Source of the DNA: Strongylocentrotus droebachiensis
Lineage: Eukaryota; Echinodermata; Echinoidea; Camarodonta; Strongylocentrotidae
Length of the DNA stretch: 64,000 nucleotides
NCBI GenBank assembly: GCA_035222895.1
Contig: JAVYIG010001590.1
Coordinates: 124,001 to 188,000 of the forward strand
Reading direction: 5' to 3'
Shown here: piece after piece, positions 32,201 to 42,439 of the stretch
Numbering within the stretch: the stretch's first letter is position 1
Layout of the letters: every line of letters begins with the position of its first letter
Translations under genes and position numbers: made by a program
The notes under the pieces: model-generated
Databases searched by the model: none
What the model was told of the DNA's origin: nothing
Seen by the model: the letters and a program-made list of their open reading frames with translations, nothing else

Positions 32201-33145
32201 GTATGCTGATCTCAGGATCTAGTCATGTATGTGGCTATTATTTTGTCTTAGAACAGGTTTTTTCTCATTGGTTGAGTGAGAGGTATCTCTGTCAGTTTTC
32301 AATGTTGTTCTCCAATAAAATAAATGAGTATGTTTTCTTAAATATAGCTGAGCAGGGCGGCAAACTATCAATAAAAAATTACTCCACTTTATTGACTCCA
32401 AAATAATGATGATATTGATGTTGATCATGTTGCCATTATTAAGTAAAAGACAACAGGAAGGATTTGACACAAATTATGTGCTGTTTGCATATGTTTTATA
32501 GTGTAATGCATGATATATCCTTATTTTGTTTCTCCCTTTAATGGGCATACGGAGGTCATCCAAATATTTATCTTTTGATATCACTAGTAGATAATGAAGT
32601 CATAAATGTTATTTGCTAGCTCTTGAGTAATCATTGTACCATGTCTGTTCAAATAGCAATTTTTGTTTCCCTTTTTAACAAAATCTATTGACAGTCATAT
32701 TGATGTCAGCAGTGTAAAAAGCCTTCTTCAAATTATTGTTACCTGTTGATCATGTACCTGATGTGTTCAACATAGTACTGTCTAGGATATCTTGGCAAGG
32801 TTCAGTACATGAAGTGCATGAAATCTGCCAAATTTAGTATATATTTTGGTGACATTTGTGAACATTGGTTTTTGAGTAGAATAGAATGAGTATAAAATAA
32901 TAAGTTCATTGGTTCAGCCCTCAAACCTGCCTAATTTCTGTTTATTTTTTTACGCTTTTACACTCTCACTCTCAGGTTACATTTTAGACCAGACCAACAG
33001 CTATCAGATGGCATTTCTCTTTGCTGGCTGCATTGGACTTATACCATGTATTCTAATCGCCATCAACCACATCGTATGGAATTACTGCATCATAGATGAG
33101 CATTGGCCACCCAAGGCTAATCACTTGGTGCAGAAGAAAGAATGA
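29098..33145 (+). CDS. Monocarboxylate-transporter-like protein A (SLC16/MFS), 4 exons, 517 aa
   Basis: Joined exons 29098-29278, 29620-29763, 30666-31724 and 32976-33145 give 1554 nt including the TGA. All introns are GT..AG with phase 1. It is a plasma-membrane-type 12-helix MFS protein. Helices 1-2 are in exon 1, helix 3 and part of 4 in exon 2, helices 4-11 in exon 3 with a charged loop of about 90 residues in the middle (roughly residues 195-285), and helix 12 in exon 4. FKRHFTVLNGVASSGCGVG matches the helix-5 signature of the MCT family (FxKRRxLAxGxAxxGxxxG). Length fits the family (about 450-550). The substrate cannot be read. The start is the first ATG after an in-frame TAG and a conserved splice acceptor. 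Gene B is its tandem paralogue. SLC16 is sure at family level; the member is not. Confidence 0.88.
29620..29763 (+). CDS. Transporter A exon 2
   Basis: Residues 61-109: SPLAGALVRTFGVRCVMIAG (loop 2-3 with R, then helix 3) and NITVLFITIPFMSG (helix 4 start). The acceptor follows a 17-base C-run. Donor GTGAGG, phase 1. Confidence 0.88.
30270..30486 (-). mobile_element. MITE family C copy 3, inverted and 5'-shortened
   Basis: Reverse complement of family C (phrases AGTCCCATATACATCTTTCT and TTTCACAATGCAATCGCATG), ending at CTTTAA. It lies in intron 2 of transporter gene A. Confidence 0.8.
30666..31724 (+). CDS. Transporter A exon 3
   Basis: Residues 109-462, most of the protein: rest of helix 4, helices 5 and 6, the central cytosolic loop (many D, E, S, K), then helices 7-11 (YLPTALMGGAVYGTYLAH, AFLVSVVGLTNMIARATHG, IGMVLLSTCIGIMISSTVSG). 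Acceptor TTTAG, donor GTAAGA. An open frame continues past the donor into a hAT MITE but is intronic. Confidence 0.88.
31807..32035. mobile_element. hAT MITE with 8-bp target duplication
   Basis: Ends CAGTGGCGAATCTAG and CTGGATCTGCCCCTG are inverted; the flanks are GGCAGACA at 31,799-31,806 and 32,036-32,043. The interior is C-, G- and A-runs. It sits in intron 3 of transporter A, and B lacks it. Confidence 0.88.
32976..33145 (+). CDS. Transporter A exon 4
   Basis: Residues 462-517: GYILDQTNSYQMAFLFAGC (helix 11/12 hinge, conserved in MCTs) and CILIAINHIVWNY (helix 12), then a short tail ending VQKKE and TGA. A (GAAT)n run follows the stop. Confidence 0.86.
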
Positions 33146-33457
33146 ATGAATGAATGAATGAATTAGACAAGATGGAAGTTGGACCTGCTGAATACTAAGT
33201 GAAATAACTTGAGATGGAGGCCGTTGTTTAATGCTGATGGGGTAACAGGCTATTTCTTATTATTAGTATACTCTTATTTTTTTCATGTGCAAGCAATTGA
33301 AATATAGATTATTTAATAATTTTAACTGAAAATACCATACCGGGGACTTGGTACTTCAGTCTTATAATATTTTATGTATGAAATGGTGTATAATGGTATT
33401 AAACTGATTTCAGATCAGTATGAGATCTATAGTATATATAACTTAAAGGTACTACTA

Positions 33458-34025
33458 CCATGTGAGTCAAAAAAAAGTTTTATCCCAAATCATTTGGTAT
33501 CATTTTTGTGTGGTTTGTGTTCACGCTTGGATGAACAGGAGGCATTGTTTGCGAGAGTGCAAAAATCGACTTGCGCCAAAGTGATGCCTACAGTATGTTG
33601 GGATTAAAGTGAGAGAATGAATTGAACGTATCAAATGAGATGCATTGCATATGCTTTTTGCGGAAGCAAAGTCACACACACACATGCGCACAAATGTTCG
33701 TTGATATTGAATATTATATAATTTATATGTGTGGCATGATTAATTTTGTTAGGGATGTTATTTGGATGTGCTATGCCCGAATTAATACCCAAATCCCAAT
33801 TGTTTTATTTAAACATCACAGAGCAACTTTGGCGCAAGTCGATTTTTTCACCCTCGCAAACAACGCCTCCTGTTCATCCAAGCGTGAACACATACCACAC
33901 AAAAATGATACTAAATGATTCGGGATAAACACTCTTTCATAAGATGTATAATAATTTACTGCGCATAGATGATTTATAAATTAATTAGCAATTTCTAGGT
34001 GTAAACTTTGTTTTGACTCGCACTG
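33458..34025. mobile_element. Family A element, shorter copy
   Basis: Same ends as 7,510-8,751: CCATGTGAGTC after TA, and GACTCGCACTG before TA at 34,026. The left arm lost about 110 bp. It inserted into a stretch reading TTAAAGGTAC/TATGTCCCATTT, a phrase also found intact at 7,478-7,500 beside the first copy. Confidence 0.85.
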
Positions 34026-34964
34026 TATATGTCCCATTTGCAGGCCCCCCAAAATGAAAAAGGTTAAATTCCAACGGCATTTGAAAACAATTCTAATTTA
34101 GATCTTTCCTCAAAGCAAAAGGGCTTGAAAATGGCTTTTTGTGGGAAAATAACGACCATTTGTTGTCAAATCAAATTTAGCGAGCACGCTCGTTTAATTT
34201 AATAGTCTGATTTTCAGACCCTTGTACCGAATGGTCGTAACTGTTGTGCATTTTGTGCTGCGCAAAGATTCAATCAGTTTAATTTTGGCCATTACAAGAA
34301 ATGGGTTATTGATGTAAGTAGACAAATGCTCATGTATATATACCCTTTACAGCTCATCTTATGTATTACCAAATAAAAAAAGAGGTCAGTCACTCAATAG
34401 TGTCTGACAGTGAAGGCTAGAAAGTAAACAAGTTTCCTTGCATAGTTTGAATACTAGGACACTGCTAATGTTTAAATTTCACAGATATGATATACTTGAC
34501 AAATTCATAATTCAGTCTTGCAAAGTTCTACAGAATTTGATGTTTGCTGCAAAAGGGATACAATACTTTTAAGTACCTGTGTAATGTATGCTTTTAATAT
34601 AGACAGCAATAACCATCTGATTTGGGTCATTTCTTTAATAAAACTGACATTTGTTGTCATTCCCCAATACAGATGGCAACCCAGAGATCTCGTACCGTGT
34701 GGGTAAATTAGAGCCACAGCGGAACAGCTTTTCGTTACCGACATTTCTCCCCCGATTTTCTTTATTTAGATCTAATTTTCTGATTTCTAAATCAGATGTA
34801 AATTAGGTCGGTATGTCATTTGTCCTAATTACAGTTATCAAAATTTGATAACTTAATATTAAATGGATAATTTACGGACTTACTTATATGAATTATCCAA
34901 TTTGTATCTCCAAACTGTGAAACTACGTTCATGCACTCGAAAATAGAGCTATATGACCCGGCGG

Positions 34965-35030
34965 CCGGTATATTTCCGGGTCAACCTACGCCAATGGCCA
35001 ATCAGAGCACTTGTTTCGTGGGAGTTCGTT
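34965..35030 (+). promoter_or_regulatory. CCAAT-box-bearing, GC-richer patch (possible promoter)
   Basis: Two close CCAAT motifs (GCCAATGGCCAATCAGAG) sit in a patch of raised CpG, 140-180 bp upstream of the start of the 66-codon candidate gene. No TATA box. Weak evidence. Confidence 0.3.
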
Positions 35031-35171
35031 GGTCAAGCCGGGCCGACTCGTACGTAGCTACGGTAGCTATTGGACGTTCGAAAAGAAAAAATGAATATTC
35101 ATCAACTAAAACCAAGACGGATAATGTTGTCGACGAGACTTTCTCGGATTAATCATTAATTTAGGATCTAA

Positions 35172-35425
35172 ATGAGCAAGCTATTGTAAGTCAAATAAGC
35201 TATATATATGTTATTTTTAATTTTTATTATAATTGCAGCAGTTATGAGGATGTAAAGAGTGAAAATTTCGTTGCATATCTCATTCATCGCGGTCCGGTCG
35301 AACCAAACCATTTGTTCTGTACAGTCCCTCACAGAAAGAGGTCCCCATCCTTCAGTCTCTATAATCGGAGGTCTAGTGGAGCCAGACGTAGTCTCAGTGG
35401 AACAACCGACGATTGGAGAGACTGA
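35172..35425 (+). CDS. Candidate two-exon small protein, 66 aa, unknown function
   Basis: Exon 35172-35185 (ATGAGCAAGCTATT, donor GTAAGT) joins exon 35239-35425 after TTGCAG and gives an exact frame ending in TGA. The product starts MSKLFSYEDVKSENFVAYL and becomes basic and Ser/Arg-rich in its second half. No domain is recognised. In favour: good splice signals, in-frame join, GC-richer upstream patch with CCAAT boxes. Against: a very short intron (53 bp), no homologue recognised, and a competing 73-codon frame in the same place. Confidence 0.28.
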
Positions 35426-36894
35426 AGTTTTCGGTCTACTTTTAATATTGCATGCTCTGCTCTATATCTATTTATATTAACTGATATTCAGCATTTTGTG
35501 AGTGTTTACTGTTTAGTCTTTAGTTCTTTGGCCAAGATTAGATATGATATTGCATGAGGGGAGTTCTTTTAATATGGATTTGAACTTTTACAGAATGAAG
35601 ATGTGCATGTAAATTGTGTAAGGGGATATGATAATGACGATATTATGCCTTGCTTCTCTTAAACTCCCCATTCCCAATTTGCTTCCATTGTCTACAGCGC
35701 AGAACAAAAACAGTCTAGAAAAAAACACCTTGTGTTATGTGATGGGAAGCACGGATGCACACTTTGCTACTGTGCTAAAATTTAAATAATTGATTCAAGC
35801 TAATGCACCATAAAGAAATACTTTAAATGTCATGTGATCACAATTCATCAGCCAATAGGATACATGCTTACAAACTCATTTTATGATAGAATATATAAAC
35901 TAAAGCTCATGAACTATTTATTATTTTAGATTTTAGATGGGTGTACTGACTACTGACTAGATGTTGATTTCATGAGGTGAGAGGTCAAGAGGCTGGGGCT
36001 GGTACAATGAATCCATTGTGTGGGTCATGTGGTGTAAATATCAAATTCAGCCTAAGAGTGAATTTTCAATGAAATTATATTTTAATAGATTATTATAATT
36101 ATATTGCACATGAACAAACAAATGAAGACTTTATACATTTTAAAATTGTGTAATGCAAAGATATGGGGATGTGGGTCATTTTACATGTAACATACAGATT
36201 CATGTAAAATGTTAACTGTTCATACAGATAATATAATTTGGTTGTCAATCAATTAAAATTGAAATTAATCAATTTACTTACATGTACTGGCATCGTTTTA
36301 TGAAGCTTTTTCACAAAATCAGTCATAAAAGCAGTCTACCTGCAGATATATATTTTAATAGGTAATGGAATCATAATCATACATGTACATGTTTTGGTGC
36401 ATATGGTAAGATAAAATATAATGGTACCTGTATGCCATTGTCAATTAATCTCCATTTTCAATTAATCTCAATTTTATTGTACTGCCTTGTCAAGAAAATC
36501 CACCTTGAACCATTTTGCATTGTGTGTTAAACTCGACCTATAACAGCACAACCAATAGAGGGAGACAGTAAAAGGAAGAAATTCATGGTATAGCTTAGAA
36601 TTCAAAAGATCTTTTCAGCAATCAGAAACGAATGGATACAAAGTGATTTTATGGAAGTGGACACTGACAATTTTGAAATAGAATTGATGATATTTGGACG
36701 TTTACAGAAACTATGTAATATAAAAATCTAGGCGGTTATATGATTACTTCATTGAAGACCTTCAAAAAGAGTATACATTACATGTTACAGACGGCAACTG
36801 TCAATTCGATCTTGGAATGACGGAGTTGAAAGAAACATTCACAAGGATGAAATGTGCAATGCTTTGTAATAAACATAGAGAGTTTCAATACAAA

Positions 36895-37320
36895 TAATTA
36901 CAAGGGGCCGTATATACGAAAAGAGAGCTCTTTAAATTTGGTTTTGAGTCAGACCATTTTTGTTCCTTTTGTAGACAAGAAGTAGAGACATACCGACATT
37001 TATTTTTAGATTGTCTTAAAGTTAAAAGATTATGGCAGGAGGTAATTCAAAAGTTACATTTAATCGAAATTGACATTGATGATTGGAAACCCATTTTTAT
37101 GGGAATATCCGGCAATACTGCTAGAATATTTGTTATAAATTGTATCATATTTCTAGTAAAGTATATAATTTTTATTTCTAGAAAAGAAGGAACTCTGCCA
37201 TCCGTGCAGAAAGTAATACATATGCTTAAAAATTACAGAGACGAGGAATACAAAATAGCCTTCAAAAAGGGGAAACTGGGGATGCACTTACAGAAATGGG
37301 AACAAATCGATGCATTTTAA
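36895..37320 (+). pseudogene. LINE ORF2 C-terminal fragment (CSFC zinc-finger-like end)
   Basis: Open from just after an in-frame TAA to the stop at 37,318-37,320: FCSFCRQEVETYRHLFLDCL, FMGISGNTARIFVINC and LPSVQKVIHMLKNY. This matches the end of CR1/L2 ORF2. Without the RT and endonuclease it is inactive. Confidence 0.85.
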
Positions 37321-37630
37321 CTTTAATGGATGTGGGTATTAATATTATTATTATTATTAATTCTTTCTCTTGTAAAGGTGGACAAACCGGAACAGGTTGC
37401 ATGCAGTGTGTGTGTCGGCGTGAAGGGGGTGTGAGGTGGGTGGGCTGGGGGGGGGGGGGGTGAAGAGTTTGTGTGGTGTGAGTTGAGGGTTTGTGAGTGT
37501 GTGATTGGGTCGGGCTAGGTAAAATTCATAGTTTTCATACCTTCCTATATGGTTATTTAGATTATTAAATGTTACACGAAAGAACAAATGTATAAACATG
37601 TATGATCTGAGATTTTTCTATGTTCATAGT

Positions 37631-38796
37631 AATTCATGAAAAGTTTTTGTATCGTACGTAGATCTTTGTATTACATACTGTGATAATTCTTTTGTAATGT
37701 GAATTTTATGAGGAAGGAAATCTCCGGAACAGGTTGCATGCAGTGTGTGTGTGTTGCTATGCAGCCAACGTCTTTAAATTATACACTATTTGGGCATGTA
37801 CCTTATATATATATATATGACGACTTGGGGAGTATTTAAAATGAACACTTATTCTATCAAGTCAAGATATTTTACTTCAATGAAAATTGTCTTTTTGTTT
37901 ACGGACTCACAGACGTAATCATGGTAGGGGATTGTACAAATACATGTTTGTTCTCATCAGAGGTTTATATCAAGTGTATTTTTGATCTAGCGCCATTTTT
38001 GTCGGGCCTAAATTTATGCCAGTTTGGGTCATAACATGTTTGTTGTGCTTCAATTGCTAATGCTATTTGACAAAAACATGTTACACATATTTTCAATGAT
38101 GCTCCTTCGCGTCCTTTTCCAATTTGGTTGCGTGCATCCCATGGGCTGTATGAGCTGTAAACATTCTCAAACGATAGAAGTCAATGGGAGTTCACTTCTT
38201 TGTCCGCCCATAAATTTCTTGAAAGGCGCCCTAGTTTCTTTGTATAGGCCATCATTGTCTTTGATGCAAGTATCACAGCAGTATGCAGTTGAGGCCTTCG
38301 AACTTTACGCTATCTGTATCATATTCATTAGCCTGACGAGTGCTATGCTTCAGTTACTTTTACATTGTGCATATGGAAAAGGTATGCTTTGCAAGATATT
38401 TCAATCTGATGCTCGCCTTTGCCTCATGTTTTTCAACAGAATAATTATATGCAAATCTTAACCTATCAAACAGAAGAAATCTTTAAGATTGGAAGTATAG
38501 TCAGACGTATGGTGCAAAGTAATGTATTACATTCACTAGGTATCGAAACAGATATGCATTTCTCAGAACTATCTTATTCCTGTTCCAATACCAATTATTG
38601 TTATGGTGTGTCGATACGGTTCACGTTTCAGCTGTTTATGTATTTGTCATCAACGATTGATATGCAAATGTTACATTCATGAAATGTTTTTGTATCGTAC
38701 GTAGATCTTTGTATTACATACTGTGATAATTCTTTTGTAACGTGAATTTTATGAGGAAGGACATTTCTGGAACAGGTTGCATGCAGTGTGTGTTTG
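37631..38796 (+). repeat. Direct repeat pair within the LINE 3' untranslated region
   Basis: About 122 bp (37,631-37,753; starts AATTCATGAAAAGTTTTTGT, contains GATCTTTGTATTACATACTG, ends in a GT run) recurs nearly unchanged at 38,674-38,796. The 0.9 kb between is not recognised. A third partial copy (CCGGAACAGGTTGCATGCAG) is at 37,387. Confidence 0.75.
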
Positions 38797-39119
38797 TGTT
38801 TGTATGTGTGCTTATGTGTGTGAAAGGGGGTGTGGTGTGGGTGGGCTAGAGGGGGGGGGGGGGGGTGTCATGAGTTTGTTGGTGTGAGAGTGTGTGACAG
38901 GATGGTAATATGTACCTTTAAATCTTCCTCTACTGTTATTTTGATTATACAACATGCAAGACTTTTTTGTCCCTTTTTTTTCTATGTTCATTGATTGATA
39001 TTACTCATGAAATGTCTTGTATCAAAGATCTTGTTTTATATTGCTTATTTTGATTATTTCTTGTTATAAATTATGAGGAAGGAAATGAAATATCATTTAA
39101 AAAAAAAAAAAATAACTTC

Positions 39120-42100
39120 CTTCCTGCCATTGTAATAAGTTTCTACCTATTATGATTCTGTGATGTTTCCTTATTTATTAAAGTAAGTTTGTGAGAAAAG
39201 TAATGATGATACATTGTAATATTGAACCTAGAATTACATATTAAAATATTTGGAGTAACATTATCCCAATTCATTCATTATCCCAAGTTATTCATTATCC
39301 CAACTTATTCATTATCCCTATTTATTCATTATCCCAATTTATTCATCATCTTTGATAAAGACATCACCATACAATGTACATGTACTACTAAGTTCTTTTT
39401 AATTGGATGCTCACGTGATTATTCTTTTGAACAGGTATTCATACTTACACTATGCTTTTTTCTTAGTTTCACATTCTGTTTTTCCTTTGGACAAAGTATT
39501 ACAATGGTTTAAACTTGTACTTGTTTCTTCAACATGTTTTTAGGTCTTTATTCTACTGAAATTACCTATTCATTGTGATCTAAAGCTCAGATTTAGCTTG
39601 CCTTTTTCTTTCACTCTGTATTTATCTAATGTCACTTTGGACAAAGTATTACATTGGTTCACCTTGTACTTGATTCTTCTAAATGTTTTTAGGACTTTAT
39701 TCTACTGAAATTACCAATTCATTGTGATCTAAAGCTCAGATTTAGCTTGCCTTTTTCTTTCACTCTGTATTTATCTAATGTACTTAATTCATCTATTATT
39801 TGTTTTGGTGTATTTTTTGTATAGGGGATATCCCTGCATCAAGTGGAAACATAAATATGCTTCCATGTTATTACGGGTCTGTTCACACGCATGAATACTA
39901 TATTTTCTGAATACTATATTTTCTGAATAATCAATCATGTCAAAGACAGTTATGAAATAAAAGCTTTAAAAAAGCGATAATAGGTGTGCTTATTTTGAAA
40001 TTTTCTTTTATTGCCAAAGTGAATGAGATGATATCAGTCTGTACAAACAGGAGAATTTTTTTCTCCAGGATATTTCAGTCAATCCTGTCTATTAGTAGCC
40101 ACTGGCCTTTCTACACAGGTTGTACACTACGCATCTCTCTCGCTCTCTCTCTCTCTTTCTCGAGGGAGACAAAATACACGGCCGCTGTAAAGAATTTGCC
40201 ACTCATTAAAGAGACTTGGTAACATTGATCAGAATAGAGAAAATGGTGTTAAGGTATAGCATAGTGACTTCAATGCTAGATGTAAAAATAAAGGGCAAAT
40301 CCACAAAAAAAACTTACTTTCAATAGAAGCAGAAAAATCAGACAAACCAATCAAAAAAGTTTGAGCAAGATTGGATAACTAATAAGAAAGTTATGAATTT
40401 TTAACAACATGAAAAACTTTGAAAATCACAAGACAAATTGACAACTCATTCATAAGTCTGTGATGTCATTAGGGAATTTTAGATTCGCACAAAGACAATG
40501 GGGATTGCTACGATCGACGTCCTTTTAATCCTTTTAATGCACACAATTTTAAAAGTCCCTATTGCCTCACTATCCACTTATTGTTTTCTTTATATTGATA
40601 ATATAAATTTCCAATTTTCCCCCTAAAAATCTTATTTCCTCACACCAAGCATTCAATTTTTATTGATAGGAATTTGTTTTTGTGTGGAAATTAATGGGAT
40701 AAAATATAAAGCAATAAATAGTGAGGCAATGACGGTACAAACTGATAATTAAATTGGCAATTCGTGTAGTGATTTTCTAAGTTCCATATTTTTTCATACT
40801 TTTTAAAGGATTCATAACTTTCTTATTATTACCAGATTTTACTCAATTTTTTTGCTTTGTTTCTCTTGTTTTTCTGAATCTTTTAAAAGCAAATCATTAC
40901 TGGAGTGGACTTAGCCTTTAAAGATAATCTGAAAGTTTGAGTGAAAACAGACCATTATTAATGATAAAAATTGGGGAAAAATGATCTGATCGATTCCTTA
41001 ATTCTCCCAACTATAGTAATTTAATTTAAGGTGAATGTCAATCGTCAAAAAGCGTATACCATTCCACACATTTTATTTTTCAGGATTTTTTTACATGCTA
41101 GAGGGTAGTAGGCTACAGTAGAAGGAACAAAATAAGTAAAATTTCATACAAAATTACACAGTTTTTTCATCAACCTTGAACAATGTTACCGGTTCACTTC
41201 TTTAAGACAGTTTTGACTATATTTGTATTCATCTTTTCTACAACAAACCTGATGAAGACCACTACTCACTGCAGACACTGTGACCTGCTTTTTGGAAGAA
41301 ATAAAAATTGCAACGGCAATCAGAAATAATTTTTCTGGATTTTGTTTAGGATTTGAATATTTTTCTGAAACCTGAAAAATCCAAATTGCTTGGTTCTACG
41401 CAAACTCCTTTACTCAGAGAAAAGTTCCAAATTTTTTCAAACTAGGGATAGTCGTATATTATAGGACTTTGCAGCGATCTATTCAATACTGATTTGACTA
41501 CTACCGGTATACCAAGTTGTTTACTGTTCTAATACCGGTAATCAATCGGGAGCTTTCCCATATTTAAATTTGGGCGAGCTAGTAACTACTTATTAAAATC
41601 AGATGATGTTTGGTGCAGTGTTGAAAATAATAGGTCACATATATCCACATCCCTAAGCTTACTTGAAATAAATGAATGTTTCTCCTAATTCTCAATTTTC
41701 TGCTTCCTTTTCTTACCCTTTTTCTATTTCTTCTTTTCCCTTCCTTTTCTTCTTTCTTGCTCTTCCCTCCTTCTCTTTCACCATCATCTTCTTATTATTT
41801 ACTTTATTCTTGAGTGATAGAGTTGAAAAAGTATGTTTTCTCCTGCATGACTAGACTGTGTCTGGAACTATTTTCTGGACGTGATGCACTTGCAAACCAA
41901 ACATCTAACTAGATCAGGGTAAAATACATAGAGATTTTAGTTGTCTTCAAATGTTGAAGTAAATAGGATAAATACTGAATACTGATCGATGAAGAAATTG
42001 TTGCTGTCTCCAGCCCCCCCCCCCCCTCCTCTTCTCGATCTTCCTCTCTGATTTTCCCTTAATCTTCTGTCTTCTGTTCTTCTCATTATTTCTCTCATTT

Positions 42101-42200
42101 GTCATATCATTCTACTTTGCCTATTGTGGATCCACAGAGACAAGCATTCAGACTTGCCCAATACCGGTACAATCCAGACCTCATTCCATGTAAACAGTAA
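39120..42200. other. Non-coding tail of duplication unit A
   Basis: Collinear with 60,665-62,945, without coding signal. It contains a 69-bp tandem run of CAATTTATTCATTATCC-like units (39,268-39,345), two copies of a 130-bp block (TTAGGTCTTTATTCTACTG... near 39,540 and 39,690), CT runs at 40,138-40,165, and the MITE at 40,289-40,921. Confidence 0.6.
40289..40921. mobile_element. Family E element (AAGGG...CCTTT ends)
   Basis: The left end TAAAGGGCAAATCCAC and the right end GTGGACTTAGCCTTTAA are inverted copies, and both arms contain AAGAAAGTTATGAATTTTT-type sequence. Absent from unit B. Relatives are at 59,084-60,037, 22,655-22,870 and 44,158-44,235. Confidence 0.75.
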
Positions 42201-42265
42201 ACACATCTTTCGGTCGTACCGGTCACACGTACTACACGTACACCCGAAGCGGACAGCACACATAC

Positions 42266-42435
42266 TATGGAAAGCCGTTGGAGACTTTATTCACGTGCCC
42301 CAGACGTATGGAACGCGGCACACGTCTGCTAAATTGACCAATCACCGCCTGTTATTTAGCAGACGTGTGCAAGGTGCGATAGCACACGCCTGCTAGTTTA
42401 TTAGCACACGTGTGCCCTTTTACAGACGGATGCTG
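42266..42435 (+). repeat. Left arm of a 3.5-kb-spaced inverted repeat, with internal hairpin
   Basis: Matches the reverse complement of 45,913-46,088 at more than nine bases in ten by eye. Inside is a perfect 17-bp inverted pair (GCACACGTCTGCTAAAT at 42,318-42,334 and its complement at 42,354-42,370), then GCACACGTGTGC. Confidence 0.85.
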
Positions 42436-42439
42436 TTTA

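Larger units (their letters stand above)
33440..35450. other. Insert specific to duplication unit A
   Basis: Unit B reads directly from GATCTATGGCATTATATTAC to AATATTGCATGCTCTGCTC-like sequence, whereas A has about 2 kb between. It begins with a TTAAAGGTACTATGTCCCATT phrase (split by a family A MITE), holds a CCTTTA phrase at 34,343, and then a GC-richer part at 34,930-35,430 with paired CCAAT boxes and a possible small gene. Confidence 0.65.
36591..39112 (+). mobile_element. 5'-truncated LINE insertion with oligo-A end, unit A only
   Basis: Unit B has the empty site (CATGGTACAACTTCC); unit A has CATGGTA, then 2.5 kb ending in 13 A, then TAACTTCC. The 5' part encodes the ORF2 C-terminus (36,850-37,320): REFQYK, a TAA, ELFKFGFESDHFCSFCRQE and on to KWEQIDAF and TAA. 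The remainder is a long 3' untranslated region with GT-rich and G-run blocks. Related to the older LINE at 24,260-27,690. Confidence 0.88.
29030..42200 (+). repeat. Segmental duplication unit A
   Basis: This unit is collinear with 47,590-62,945. Anchors beyond the genes: TGCATGCTCTGCTCT with ATTCAGCATTTTGTGAGTGT (35,450/58,690), GGAAGAAATTCATGGTA (36,575/60,648), CTTCCTTCCTGCCATT (39,115/60,667), GATATCCCTGCATCAAGTG (39,827/61,069), and the poly-C block with AGACTTGCCCAA (42,010-42,160/62,660-62,890). Differences are mostly discrete insertions. Confidence 0.85.
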
